Source of the DNA: Trichoplax sp. H2
Taxonomy: Eukaryota > Placozoa > Uniplacotomia > Trichoplacea
Assembly: GCA_003344405.1 (NCBI GenBank)
Contig: NOWV01000214.1
Coordinates: 56,564 to 120,563 of the forward strand
Direction of reading: 5' to 3'
Length of the DNA stretch: 64,000 nucleotides
A model generated the notes under the pieces. That model was not told the DNA's origin. It worked only from the letters and a program-made list of their open reading frames with translations, and searched no databases. A program made the position numbers and the translations under genes. Position 1 is the first letter of the stretch. The number at the start of each line of letters is the position of its first letter. Positions 24,833 through 36,310 of the stretch are shown piece after piece.

Positions 24833-25493
24833 AATCAAGCAATTTCTTTTATTGATTTTTAGTTGAGTTGATAACCTCAAATTTGCCGTATATTATTTTA
24901 TTATTATTTATTGCCGGTTGTAGAGATGATGACAGCTAGCTTTGCGTAAAAATAAATTGATTATTTAAATTCAGATCCAAGCTACGTTGCCATATTTGGT
25001 TGTCCTCTATTGATGTGCTATCATGACATTATGAAATGTTGCAGTAAATGTTATGAGTGAATCGATACGTCAGTCCTTTCTGGATTGTTTTGATATAGCC
25101 TACAAGTTAATGATTATTCTAGTGCTGTTTTCGCTTAATTTTAAATTGCTTATACCAAACTACAATATTCAGTTTGTAAGATTGATTCAATCCAACATTG
25201 CAAGAAACACCGATCTCCTACGCATTGGCAATCTCACCACTGGTAAACACTGCTGTTCACTCAATGATCCACTTTCATTGCATCCTTGAACTACAGGCAT
25301 AATTTAGAACAGATAGTAGCCTAGTATCCAGCTGTCCATATGCAGCGACTATGAGCTATACTAATTCCATTCAGTTTCGTGTTCTGCAAGTGTGTCCCAA
25401 CAGCTACTTTTGCCACTTGAGCACCTTTAGTACTTCAGTGTAGCCATGACAACACGCTGACAGATGGACAGCACGACAAAATGCTTTGTACTT

Positions 25494-25664
25494 ACAATGT
25501 ACAGTACTGTACAGTATAGTATTGATACAGTATCGTCATGCATAACTAACTACTGTACTGTACAGTACAGTACAGTACTGTACTGTAAAAGGGATTGTAC
25601 AGTACAGTATAATTCAATTCGATATACTGTACAGTGTACTGTACAGTACAGTATTATACTGTAA
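25494..25664. repeat. CTGTAC-type palindromic repeat cluster
   Basis: Overlapping ACTGTACAGT and GTACAGTACTGTAC units, interrupted by short unique pieces. ACTGTACAGT is its own reverse complement, so the cluster reads alike on both strands and creates mirror-image ORFs (25464-25664 plus, 25550-25735 minus) that are not genes. Confidence 0.85.
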
Positions 25665-25983
25665 ATGGCATATAAACTAAACCAACTTATTTCCAAGCCA
25701 TGAGCAGCTTTATTGATCAAACAGGATGATTCCATATCGTTGACAACTCATTCAAGCTGGAACCCGATCTACATAGGACAGGGTAGGATGATTACTAGTC
25801 GTCATCCAATCCATGGACTACTGAAAAAAAAAGGAATCCTTGTCCAATCTCGCTTTTGATCGATACGAGTAAACGAGTTGATGCAATCTTTCTCCATTTT
25901 CCTGAAGAACCAAGATGTGACAGACTGACAGTCACACCCTCACCTGGACGGAATGCCAGACATTGGAATGGAAGGATCGCTTC

Positions 25984-26092
25984 TGTACAGTGTACAGTCT
26001 ACAGTGTACGATTCTTACTGTACTGTGTACTGTAAAGTCCTTTTTAGATACTGTAGCCCATGCTGTACCGTACAGTACGTACTGTACTGTAC
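25984..26092. repeat. CTGTAC-type palindromic repeat cluster
   Basis: A second cluster of GTACAGTGTACAGT/ACTGTACTGT-type units lies about 200 bp before the UQCR10 start codon. Confidence 0.8.
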
Positions 26093-26287
26093 ACCTGAGT
26101 GGCTGAAGTGTATCGAAAATCGCGCAGGCGCATCAACCATCAAGTCATCGACGCTGAAACTGTACTGGGTGGCCTGTGGCCTGTATTAGAGGAAAAAACT
26201 TCCATGGCACAGTACTAAAAGCACTTACTGTACCGCTTACCGCATAGCCTCTGCTTTCACGTTGTCGGTAGCTGGAAGTGATCCAAG

Positions 26288-27112
26288 ATGGTGTTGAGCG
26301 GCCTCTACAACGCAATATTTCGAAGGTCTTCAACGTTTGCCTTGGCAATTCTTGTTGGAGCTGTTTTCTTTGAACGTGCTTTTGATGTTGGCACAGATAC
26401 TTATTTCAATAAAGTTAATCGTGGGGTAAGAAATGATGCTGTAGCAAATTGATTGTAGTAGTCAGGGCGTTTTAATACGGTAAAAATGTCGAGAATCGCT
26501 CGTCTAAAAAGTGTACATATGGACAGAGATTGCTTTGCCTAGTGTTGAATGGACTATAGATTGTCATAAAATGGCATGATGTTATGCATATATCTACAAT
26601 TGGATAGTATCTCTACTAGTCTAATTCTGTTATGAATAGGTCAGTGGAATGCTTACGGACACATGGATCAGTCAATGTTGTTATAGTTGATCAGAAAAGT
26701 TGTAGGAGATGGTACGATTGTAGTCTACCTTCCCGAGTACTGACTCTAGTCTAGACATTAGAGTTTATTGAATTACTTCCTTCAGTCTGTTATAGCAGAC
26801 ATACCATGAAATGAATAATTTTACAACATGGATTACATGGCTAGTTGATCTTGCACATTCTATCGTAACTTTTTATGTACTGTACTCTACTCGACGGAGT
26901 CCATGTCAAACGTAAATACTATAAAAATACTGCACCAATTGGACAACAAATATCAATCATTTATTGATCAGCAACCATTTTAAGACACTATTGATGATTG
27001 AAATCGATATGGTGATAGGTTTAACTTTGGATTAAATCTGTTTTTTATTAACCTACAGAAATTATTTGAAGATATTCCAGCCGTAGCTGAAAAACTCGCT
27101 CAAGACAACTAA
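26288..27112 (+). CDS. UQCR10: Cytochrome bc1 complex subunit 9 (UQCR10/QCR9)
   Basis: Two exons (26288-26425 and 27059-27112) encode 63 residues, the same length as the human protein. This small single-span subunit sits in mitochondrial complex III near the Rieske protein and cytochrome c1. The FRRSSTFAL start, a hydrophobic helix (about 16-28) and the FFERAFDVGTD motif after it are characteristic. The C-terminal exon adds a short charged tail. Both splice sites are canonical (GTAAG donor, CTACAG acceptor) and the junction is phase 0. The 633-bp intron contains nothing recognised. Palindromic repeats lie just upstream. Confidence 0.93.
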
Positions 27113-28647
27113 CGCCTAAGAAATTGGCTTTTTACAAATATTTTCAGAGCTATTGGATTCATCTATCAAATCCTTTACTATGAAGCTATTTCTTGTTTGA
27201 TGTACAATTAAAATATGTAAAAGTGAATATTGCTTACAATGCAAGACATGATATCGTAGGCAAGGTTTGATTATGGAATGTACAGAACGGAATTATGCTG
27301 TCTGTAGTATTTATGAAAATTGCTATGCGCAAATTACTTCATGACATTCAAATTTGTATTGGTTGTGGAATAAAATTTAGTTAGTTACTATCCGCTAAGG
27401 TTAATGAACTTGTAATTGTCCTGATTTCTTATCTCTTTTGCATGCTTTTCCCAATAGCCCAAGAATATACTGTAGGTCAAACTGATAGTAACCAGGCTAG
27501 ATAGTTTAATTAGTCATCGTTTAGTGGTGTTGCTTTACAACATTGAATAACTAATATGGTCCATGTCGCGGTGGATGACGTGAGAATAGTCATCATAAAG
27601 TTACAAGCTTTACAAAGTGGTGATGCACTGCAATTGTTTGACTTAACAATGTTACATTTAGTACAATGTAGGTAAACCTGCCAACTCCGTAATAGAGAAG
27701 GAAAAAAATTTTATTGTGATAAACAGTATCCAGTACTGTACAAATATTAGACTGTCTCAGCTGCAAAATGGTAAAGACTAGAACTATCAGTCAAATGACG
27801 GTTGTTATGCAATAACAGTATAGCAGTTGTTGCGTTTTCCAGTCTGCTAACATGTAAGGCGCTATGCATAGTGCCAGCAAAATCCATATAACATGTACAT
27901 CATGATTAATTAAACTATATATTATTACAAGATTCGAATTAGCTATAAAATATCCATTAGCATTTTAAAAACATATACCTTCCAAAACATGTTCTTTTAT
28001 GGCTTAATACTATATTCAGTGTTATAATAGAAATCAATAACTGATTCTTGTTGTATGTAAAATAACCTACTTTATATCTACAGTACGTTAATCATCATAT
28101 CCTATTGGCAATAGGATGACTTGAGATTATCAGTAACTTTGCTGAGATAATTATTTTAAAGTTAATTAGCTTAAAATAAAAAGTAGTTGGTTTCTGTACA
28201 ATTCTTCCATCTAACATTCCATAAGTTTGTAAATTCGCTCAGTGTAGCAGTGAAGTGCTATTGACTGTGTTACATATTGGATGTACTTAGATTACATCTT
28301 TTCTGTATTACATAAATATTTCATGAATACAACAAAGGCTTGGAATTAATGGTATTATGGCCTATCTAAAGATAGCAGGAAATAGTGGAATCCCTGGGAA
28401 TTGTTTACTCCGAGGCTAATCTAATTTCGGTCTATAAATGCTGTTTAGTACAGATTACAGACCACAATGGTGAAAAGCTCACTTTGAACATATAATTATA
28501 CAAATAAAAGGATCAATCAATCAATCACTTAGAGACTTCGTAATAATTACTAGTTAATTATCAAGCCATTGATTAGTATCGTTGGTCAATTAATTGGTAG
28601 AGTAAAGCTCCGGTGTCATTGCTTACTACTGTACATCATTATTATTC
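27113..28647. other. Convergent intergenic region between UQCR10 and SLX1
   Basis: No exon, RNA gene or strong repeat was seen. It should hold the 3-prime ends of the two converging transcripts. Confidence 0.4.
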
Positions 28648-30092
28648 TTAAATCAGATCCATCCTATCAGTCGAGCTATTATCGTCATCGGCATTCTTAC
28701 GTTCTTTTCTCCTTCTTTTCAACTTTGATTTAGTTGCTAATTTAAATTGTGTTATCAAATCTCCCCATAAGAGATCAGCACTACAAACAGGACAATTTCC
28801 TTGAATTGGCACAATCATACCATTATCGTTTGCAAATTGTTCAGCTAAGCAGGTTAGGTGACTTGACATTTGGCAATTACGCCATGTACAAACTAGTAAT
28901 TCATCTAGCCCCTAGAAGAAATTTATTCCAATGATTCTAAGTTCAGACTATTCTTTCACCATGAGTAAAGTAAGATCCAAGGTATTGACGTACTATTTGA
29001 GATTATTTTCATGTGATACCTTACCTCAATTCTGCAATGACATAGCACGCAACGCTTTGGTAATTGATACCGATCATCCGTCTGGTAGTGTTTAAAATTA
29101 CCGATTTTAATAGGCCCATATGCTATTGGCATGTGTTGCTGAAATAGCAAATCATGATTATATTATTATTAGTGTAACTGATTATATCACGTATAAGTAA
29201 GAGTAACTTAGTAGCTTTTATATTCAGAATGAATACATAACTAACAGGTGCTTGTTGGCTGACAGGAAATTGAATTTCATATTGAGGCTCAAGCCATCGA
29301 ATAATCAATGGTAGAGAGCACCAAGGCTGACATCGTAGCATTTCGGTCAAGATACGAAAGCGAAATTCTAATCCACTTTCACTAGCTTTTTTACCACTGA
29401 GGTGGCGTAATCTTCTACCATTTTTAGGATTTTGCCAGGCCCATTCAAACTAATATAAGAAAAAAATTGATAAATGTATTATCTTTTCAATAAGCAATAA
29501 CTTGATAAGTATATGTCTACTATAACCTGTATTTAATACTTTACTGTTATAGACTGCGCTCTGTTGAATAGAGTAGTGTTTACAATCTTATGATAATCGT
29601 ATTATTTCAAAAGCACACCTGAAGAGCAACGATTTCGTTGGGAAAGCCATGGACAACTAAAACCATAATCCTAGTATTTCAATCAGAATACTTGTAAGTA
29701 AATACGTGCAGATGACAATGTTGATACGCGTAATTATCACTTTTATGAATATTAATATGGTCGTAGTTAGTGTTGTGATCTAGTCTTTTTTTGCAGTCCT
29801 TCTACCTTGATATTATTATATATCAAGGTTAGACATTATGGCATGGTTTTTGTCAATAGCACAGGGCATGGAAAATAAGTAAAAATAAAGTATAAAATTA
29901 TCGTAAGACTTACCATGGTCCTTTACCACTGGTGCGTTTTGCACCACCAAATCGTCTGCCTCCATTATGTTGTTTAATTCTTTTATTAGGGTCTACTGTA
30001 AATCCGATATAAGTCCATCCCTTGTATTTTGGATTGGTTGAAGTCAATAAATAGCAGCCATAAAAGTTGTAGTAACTGTCGTCATTTTCCAT
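28648..30092 (-). CDS. SLX1: Structure-specific endonuclease subunit SLX1
   Basis: Five exons (29914-30092, 29619-29670, 29246-29449, 29025-29138, 28648-28911) encode 270 residues, against 275 in human. With SLX4, the enzyme cuts branched DNA such as Holliday junctions and flaps. The GIY-YIG nuclease domain is complete: GCY at 12-14, YIG at 28-30, the catalytic arginine R38, and the catalytic glutamate E79 in FEWAWQ. The conserved MVLVVHGFP follows the RTSGKGPW segment. The C-terminal RING-like zinc domain has C175/C178, C191/C196, H201/C204 and C223/C226, the surface expected to bind SLX4. The tail is basic ([12 protein letters not shown]), a likely nuclear signal. All exon phases close. A homing endonuclease was considered and excluded by the RING domain and the exon structure. 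Confidence 0.95.
29804..29829. repeat. Small hairpin in SLX1 intron 1
   Basis: ACCTTGATAT (29804-29813) pairs exactly with ATATCAAGGT (29820-29829) around a 6-nt loop. Confidence 0.6.
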
Positions 30093-30673
30093 TAGTGTTT
30101 CAATTATCTCAGGCTTGGTTGCCGCAAGTACTGTACAATTTGGCTATTGTTTTGATGATTAAGAGGTACACGTATGCATACAGTAGAGTTAATAGAGGAT
30201 ACAAGAAAAGTCGTCGAGTAATCCGTACTCTAAATACGTTACTTATCAAGTTTATACTTTATGCTTCAAAGTCATCAAAATCATCATGGATGTACACATT
30301 AAGGAGCAAAAATTGTGCATGCTATGGTTGCTACATGAAACTCATCAGCTATAATTCAGTCATTACGAGAATGACGTATTCATTGCACCCCTGACGACAA
30401 TATCAGCTGCATCGTACTTTAGGGGTTTACGAATATTTGCATGATGGATACAATACAGAAGTTAACTATCATTAGCAAGCTCTACAATTTCTAGTTCACA
30501 TTCGTACAATATATCATAAGCCAATGGAATAGGATTGCAATCGTCCACTCGTCAGCAGTGTCGACATTGTACAAATACGAACGGTGATAGTGTACTGTAC
30601 TGTATACCGGTGTCTTTCTATAGAACGTAAATAAACAAATTATAATAAATACCTGAAGCTTGCTAGGTGAGAG

Positions 30674-30868
30674 GATCGTTTTTTGTGTTGTCTTGAAGCC
30701 TCAAGAATAGAAAACGTGCTATCCCGAGTAGGTGATAACCGCCTAGTTGATGATTTTATCACTAAAATCGAACTGAGTCATAGCAAGAACGATAAAATTG
30801 TTATAATCGCTAAGCAGATTGATGCACAAGAGAAACAACGTTACGAAAATGAATTTAAATTATTTTGA
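30674..30868 (+). CDS. Unassigned coding-like stretch, possibly a terminal exon
   Basis: An open frame of about 64 codons ends in TGA. It has a protein-like, charged, helical composition (for example RIENVLSRVGDNRLVDDF and IIAKQIDAQEKQRYENEF). It lacks an ATG at its beginning; an AG at 30672-30673 could be a splice acceptor. No upstream exon was identified. It could be the last exon of an unrecognised gene, or a remnant. Confidence 0.3.
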   Translation, partial: DRFLCCLEASRIENVLSRVGDNRLVDDFITKIELSHSKNDKIVIIAKQIDAQEKQRYENEFKLF

Positions 30869-31158
30869 ACAGAACATCGTGATTGTCAATTGACAACGGT
30901 ACTGTATACGCCCATTGTAAGCTTGATCGATTATCAGGATCACGAATTCTGAACTGTTTCATAACTATCCTAATATGAGATTGCATCATCCTATTTCAAG
31001 TATAGAGATGATGCTTGAAAACTTACATGATACTCCATCACAGCGTCCGATGGAAGATGCCCAGCACACTCCATAAGTAATTAATATCAACGTTACAGCG
31101 GATGGTGGAAGTTACCCAATGAAATTTCGTGCTGAAATTTTAAAATTTGCAAATGACC

Positions 31159-31278
31159 TTCGATACTGTAGTACTGTACACTGTACACTGTACAGCAGTA
31201 CTGTACAGTACAGTATAACAGCGTACAGTGCAATGGATGGTAGCAATCTACAGTACTGTACTGTACTGTACTGTATGT
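31159..31278. repeat. CTGTAC-type palindromic repeat cluster
   Basis: ACTGTACACTGTACAGC and ACTGTACTGTACTGTACTGT-type units on both sides of a short unique piece. The several 60-72-codon frames that run through it in both directions are repeat artefacts. Confidence 0.85.
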
Positions 31279-31384
31279 CAACTACCAACTGCTTCACGGT
31301 TTTGTGTAGTTTCGTCAACTCAAATGGCAGATTTTGATATAATTTCTGAAGGAATTCTTACTAAAAGTCAACTAGCGCCGTTTC

Positions 31385-31442
31385 AAATACTGATACAACG
31401 CCATTTTTAAAAATAACAAAAATGGCGTTGGATCAGTAATTT
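31385..31442. repeat. Hairpin with 24-bp arms and 9-nt loop
   Basis: The left arm 31385-31408 (core TGATACAACGCCATTTTT) pairs with 31418-31442 (core AAAAATGGCGTTGGATCA), with one mismatch and one extra base. The loop is AAAAATAAC. Confidence 0.85.
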
Positions 31443-31581
31443 AAAACAGCGGTAGGCCACTTTGAGCAAATAGAATTCCTTAAGAATTTAAGACTCGAAA
31501 TCGTCAAGCTGTTGGGAAATTACTAATTTTAAAAATTAATTTTTGAATACGGTCTACTGTGTACAATCTGTCCTTGAATAT

Positions 31582-31622
31582 TAGCCCTAGCCATTTTAAA
31601 GTGTGCAAAATGGCTAGGGCTA
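31582..31622. repeat. Hairpin with 16-bp perfect stem and 9-nt loop
   Basis: TAGCCCTAGCCATTTT (31582-31597) is exactly complementary to AAAATGGCTAGGGCTA (31607-31622), with the loop AAAGTGTGC. It is only 140 bp from the preceding hairpin and has the same loop length. Confidence 0.88.
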
Positions 31623-32772
31623 TATTGAACATGGAAGAGCGGACCGAAAATGATCATTCGATGTATCAAAATGTAAACATTGACTATTTTGCTGGTCATT
31701 TCATCTGTACCGCATGTCTATGATAAATCATAATTGATGATACATTTACATTGACCATGGTTTTCATTCAAATTGGCTGCCGAGTAGTACAGTACAGCAT
31801 ATTCGACTAGCATAGTAGAATGGCTAGAAAAATGTCAGGGTTGGAGCATTTTTTTAATGGCACTGGCTACTTCACATCCCACTCTCTCTCTCTTTATACT
31901 AGTTTCAGCGATGTTGATTCTGCATAGCAAAAGAAAATAAACTACTATAATGTACAGTGTTGTAAAGATTGTATAATTCGAGACTTCCAATGTTGAGCAC
32001 TGCTATAGTTAGGACTTGGATTACCAATTACTGTATAGTGAAGAGTTTTTAGGGTTGAACTTTAGAAACAAGGTATAGGTATAAGGAGAAGAACAAGTTC
32101 CACCTGTAACATGTCGTATATATCACCATCGTGCAGTATTGTCGTGATAGACTCCTTAAATTTCTTTGATATGGATAGCTGAATGGGCTAGGAGGAGGAT
32201 AGCATACTTTAATTAATTAATTAATAGGTGTATCTTTGATTAAAGTCCTTGTGCAATGATCGTGTACTCATGCACACGTAAGATCTATTCGTTCTGTACT
32301 ACATACTGTACAACTGTACATCCTATCTTGACAGAGCCACTAAATAGACTAACTAAATTTCCTCGACGCCTCTAGCTAATACAGTCCAGTCCCCAGCAAG
32401 GTAACCGTTGCTAAGTAACGCAGATGCCAAAATAGCAAAATAGTTGGTAAAGAGCTAGTATCGTAGCAACTATAAACACTTTGACTCCGTTTAAGTTCAT
32501 CAAGTACAAAGAAAGATAGTATTATCAATATAGCGTACTGAAGTCGCGTTTTATAGCATAAGAAACTCCTGCCTTTCTGATAGCCTTTACTGATTAATTA
32601 CTAGATATTAGAAGACAATTTCTCCATCGCGTTACGATTGTCGAACGACGCAAAAAGGAAAAAAAGAAATTTGTTACACAGTTTTGTCTACAGTGTTCTT
32701 CTGGAGCAGTAAAAAATAGTATTTCTCCCCACATTGCTACGATACCGAAATAGAAATAGTTACGCATTCATT

Positions 32773-34947
32773 ATGGCCAAATTGATGAAAACTGTGCCAG
32801 CTTACACTGTCCAGGAATGGAACGAGGATAGCCAACGTAAATATATTGAAGCTGAAAGAGAAGTGTTGAATGCTCGTCGATTACGTGAAGAAGCCCAATA
32901 TTTATGTGCTGATACGGAAGTTACTACTCATCAAGCACAGCAAAAAGTTGACCATGAACTGAATGATCGTGTCTCTAACATCCAACAAGTCAGCAATCAA
33001 TTGAGTTCACAACTTCAAGCCACTAATGAAGAAATTGAAACCTTATTAAGATTCAAAGATCGGCTTGAACGTTGCTTAGGTTCAGCAACTGAGCCTACAA
33101 TCGTTACTGCAAAGCGTTGTTTGGAGGAACGTGAAAAAAGAATCGGCATCGACAAAACTGTTGATAATGTTGACAAATCATTACGTGAGGTAATCAATCC
33201 TCTATCATTTCTAGATGTAGTTACACCTGATACGCAAGTTGTAACGTTATTCTACAGACTAAGCATTAATTTATGACATAGAACATTTACAGCTTTTCTG
33301 ATCTTATTACTAAAATATTTTAATATAAAAAATTGACTATATGGTCAGTATTAATGTAATCATACAAAAAAGAGTTGAATGGATGTGTAATAATAGAAAC
33401 ATAGGATTATCGGTAGATGAATATCTTTCGAAGGTATTGGGTCTAATATAATTCTTTTTTTAATTTGTTATGTGTAGGAATTAACTCTAGCTCTCAATAT
33501 TCAGCCGGTTTTGCAGAAAACTCTTGATGATACGATCGAACAAATAAGGTTAGCTAATGTGTCTCATAGAATAAGCTAAGCTTGTGGTGAACGCATAGAG
33601 GCACTATTTAGGTTAAGGAACTTAAAATGAACACCAACGCTTTTTCCATTAAGAGATCAAATTAGCATCTATGTATTATAAGTATTTGAGAAATTGAGTG
33701 CCCGTGTTTAAGAATTTTCGACAAGATAAATTTATTTAACGCTTTTAGGATCGAAATAAGTTAACCGATATAGTTTTCCACACTGATAAAATTGTATTCA
33801 TATATAATAAAGAGGCCACTATTACGCCTGCAATTTAATATTTATTACTCCTTTTTATTATAATTAACTCGTAATTCGTAAAAATTTTAGGTTATTACGC
33901 TCTTGCAAAAAAGCCCTTGAAAAAGATTTACAAAATAAAAACTCAGCTCATATGATTGACTCACAATGTTCTACCCTAAAAAATTCTTCAGCTGGCCTCG
34001 GCTATCATACGGATGTTGCCAAAATAGATACTAAGTGAGTAAGCTAAGAATATAGTTATGATGTTAGTTTATGCTTGATGCCCTTGACCAACTAGGTGCA
34101 AAAATGGTAATCTTTAGCAATGTAACAACTCTATTTAGAGTTCGGTCATCCGGAATATGTCATGTTAATAATCTATTAATACTGTTTGTATTTAAATTTC
34201 TATGGTAATTTAGATCTGTTACGCCTGAAACTTGGTTAAAATTTAGTCATAAGAATGTTATTAAAGCGGAGAATGAGCGGCAAAACTCGATTGCTTTACG
34301 ATCTCACATCGAGAAAGTTATCGATGAAACCGACAAGTCATTAAAGGCAGCTGATGAAAAAGTAGACAGTGCTCTTGTTGAACGCGTCGGTGAAAGTGAA
34401 GCCGCTAGAATTTATCTTGATGAACAATTAGCCCAGGTATGATTATTTCTCGAGCTAGGCTGTATAAAATGAATCGTATTGCAAATTATCACGTTTCATT
34501 ACCTCATAGCTAGCTTTAATTCGAATTCGATTATCATTAATTTAGTAACGATATTTCATTGCGGATACATTACACTAGGTTACTGGTGAAATTATGCAAA
34601 TGGAAGAAAATGTCAGTGTCCTTGTGGAAGCTATTAGAAGGAAATATCCTAATATGCAAATAGCACAGACTCGTTTGAGTTACCGTTCTAAGCGCCCTGA
34701 TATTGAGCTATGTCGCGATCCTGTTCAGTATCGTCTTCTTGATGAAGTTGGCCAAATTAATGCTTCTGTCGAAATATTACAACAAAAGTTACAAGAATCT
34801 GAAGCATCACTTAAAAATCTCCGTCGACATCAGTTAGCTTTGGATGATGAAATAAGTGTTAAAGCAACAACACTCTCTATTGATCGTGATTTTTGTCTCC
34901 GGTTACGATCTGAACTTAGTCAAAAACTTGCTAACAGATACTTGTAA
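32773..34947 (+). CDS. TEKT1: Tektin-1
   Basis: Five exons (32773-33189, 33478-33548, 33891-34034, 34214-34436, 34579-34947) encode 407 residues; human TEKT1 has 418. Tektins are coiled-coil filaments inside ciliary and flagellar doublet microtubules. The protein is helical throughout. Near the N-terminus the order AKLMKTVPAYTVQEWN matches tektin-1 better than tektin-2 to -5. EREKRIGID occurs at the end of the first helical block. The tektin signature near the C-terminus reads RPDIELCRD (residues 324-332), against the usual RPNVELCRD. The in-frame ATG 13 codons upstream (32734) was rejected because family similarity begins at MAKLMK. The TAA stop overlaps an AATAAA hexamer (34946-34951), which could give a very short 3-prime end. 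All exon phases close. Confidence 0.94.
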
Positions 34948-36310
34948 ATAAAACAAAAGTTAGTAAGTAATAGATTGAATTTCCCTACAGGCTAGCAAGG
35001 ATAAAATCGTAGCTTAAGGGATATTCTCACATTTCACCAATTCAAATGCGAATTAAGATTGTTCTGATACTATAAACGATGATAAGGTTATCTTGACGTT
35101 ATTGACGTACTTTATTAATGCGCATATACCAAAGAAGGTAGCTGCTTATATGAACTTCTTTATTTTGCTTTTACATTAATTCTTATAGATTACTACATGT
35201 AAACATTAGCATGTCTTAAATTATAATGGATTAGAATGGATAGTATGTCATGAGGCTTCGTTAATTGTAAATTAAATGAATTTGGCTCGTAAACCGTATA
35301 ATCAAAGAAAAATCTTTATTAAGTATGAGTAAGGCTATTAGAGCCTAGTAATGCCGTTTACTTATAAAGAGTTATAATTTCAGTTTTAAATATCAGTTAG
35401 TAATATCAGATTAAATTGAATGAAATGAGCCATTTATATAGTGTTACTTAAATTATATCCCGACTACATGTGTATTTAAATGCTTTACATGTTATTACTA
35501 TCGGGCTACTCTGCCAATACTACCCTTGCCAAAAATAAAAATTATTTGTTTTGTTTGCCTACATTTATGTCAAAAATTATTATATGCTCGTAGATTACAT
35601 AATTTTAGTTGATACGCAACTTATTTTGACATAAGCAACATCAGATTTTAAAGTCTTTTATTTAAAAAATCCATTATGAAGGCTTAATGTAAATAGTGCT
35701 GTATTTGGTATCAGTTGCAGGATTGAGAACAACTTGTAGAATAGAAAATTTATTAAATTAACAACGAGTTAGATTCTATGGATATAGGTTTATAAATGTA
35801 GAATCTAGGATTTTGCTTGCTGAAATCAAGTGAATCTATTATCAGCGAGCAAAATTGTAGTTGACCGATTATGATGCTATTGAAATAACTTCAAGCAAAT
35901 TACTTGGTAAAGATTTATTGACAAAAAGGGGTATTTTCGAGAAAATTGCATCTACATGCAGTCAATTGTAATCAAGTTAAATAGTTAATTAAAATTCTTG
36001 GATGTTTAAGTTGTTATGAAATTAACTTAAAAGAAAGGTTATTCGTACTTCTATAAAGTACCAAACTCTTCTATTAATTAAGCATGTATGATATAGCTGT
36101 TTTGTTACATAGAGTCACAGTATATTGTAATATCTTCCTGCGCTACACCTCTATAACTGTATATACACAAAATTAATAAAGTTTAATTGATTCTGTTCCT
36201 AGATTAAAATCAGTAAATACATATGACGATTTATCTATACAGCGTGCAGTAAAAATAAATAAACTTTTATAAATTTTAGTGATAAGGTTGATCCAGAGCA
36301 TTTCTTTACA
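34948..36310. other. Convergent intergenic region between tektin-1 and TMEM17
   Basis: AT-rich, with no exon or RNA gene seen. It should hold the 3-prime ends of both genes. Confidence 0.4.

Larger units (their letters stand above)
24833..26287. promoter_or_regulatory. Head-to-head intergenic region, TBC-like gene / UQCR10
   Basis: Both neighbours start outward from this 1.45-kb segment. It contains two dense CTGTAC-type palindromic clusters (25494-25664 and 25984-26092) and a half-copy of the 12.27-kb palindrome at 25811. The clusters lie roughly 660-830 bp from the TBC-like start and 200-300 bp from the UQCR10 start. A 78-codon plus frame at 25053-25289 is unassigned. No TATA box is clear. 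Confidence 0.55.
30093..32772. promoter_or_regulatory. Head-to-head region, SLX1 / tektin-1, rich in palindromes
   Basis: This 2.7-kb region separates the divergent SLX1 and tektin-1 genes. It contains a CTGTAC cluster (31159-31278), short CTGTAC motifs near 30590 and 32300, two strong hairpins (31385-31442 and 31582-31622), a CTCTCTCTCTCT run near 31882, and one unassigned coding-like stretch at 30674-30868. The proximal promoter of tektin-1 should lie just before 32773. Confidence 0.5.

Noticed and set aside
24833-24880. Upstream in-frame ATG of the TBC-like gene (16 more residues)
   Set aside because: The leader is Lys/Asn-rich and not clearly protein-like. The second ATG (MADWIDNA) is the more natural start, though the longer form cannot be excluded.
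25464-25735. Opposite-strand ORFs of 61-66 codons
   Set aside because: Same cause: a palindromic repeat cluster, with no splice context or protein-like composition.
29914-30092. GIY-YIG homing endonuclease or mobile intron
   Set aside because: The downstream exons give the full SLX1 order, with the catalytic Glu in FEWAWQ and a C-terminal RING-like zinc domain, at near-human length.
31651-31765. A third hairpin next to the two strong ones
   Set aside because: On inspection the similar segments (GATGTATCAAAATGTAAACA and GATGATACATTTACATTGAC) are direct, not inverted, repeats.
32734-32772. Upstream in-frame ATG for tektin-1
   Set aside because: The extra 13 residues are not tektin-like, while similarity starts exactly at MAKLMK.
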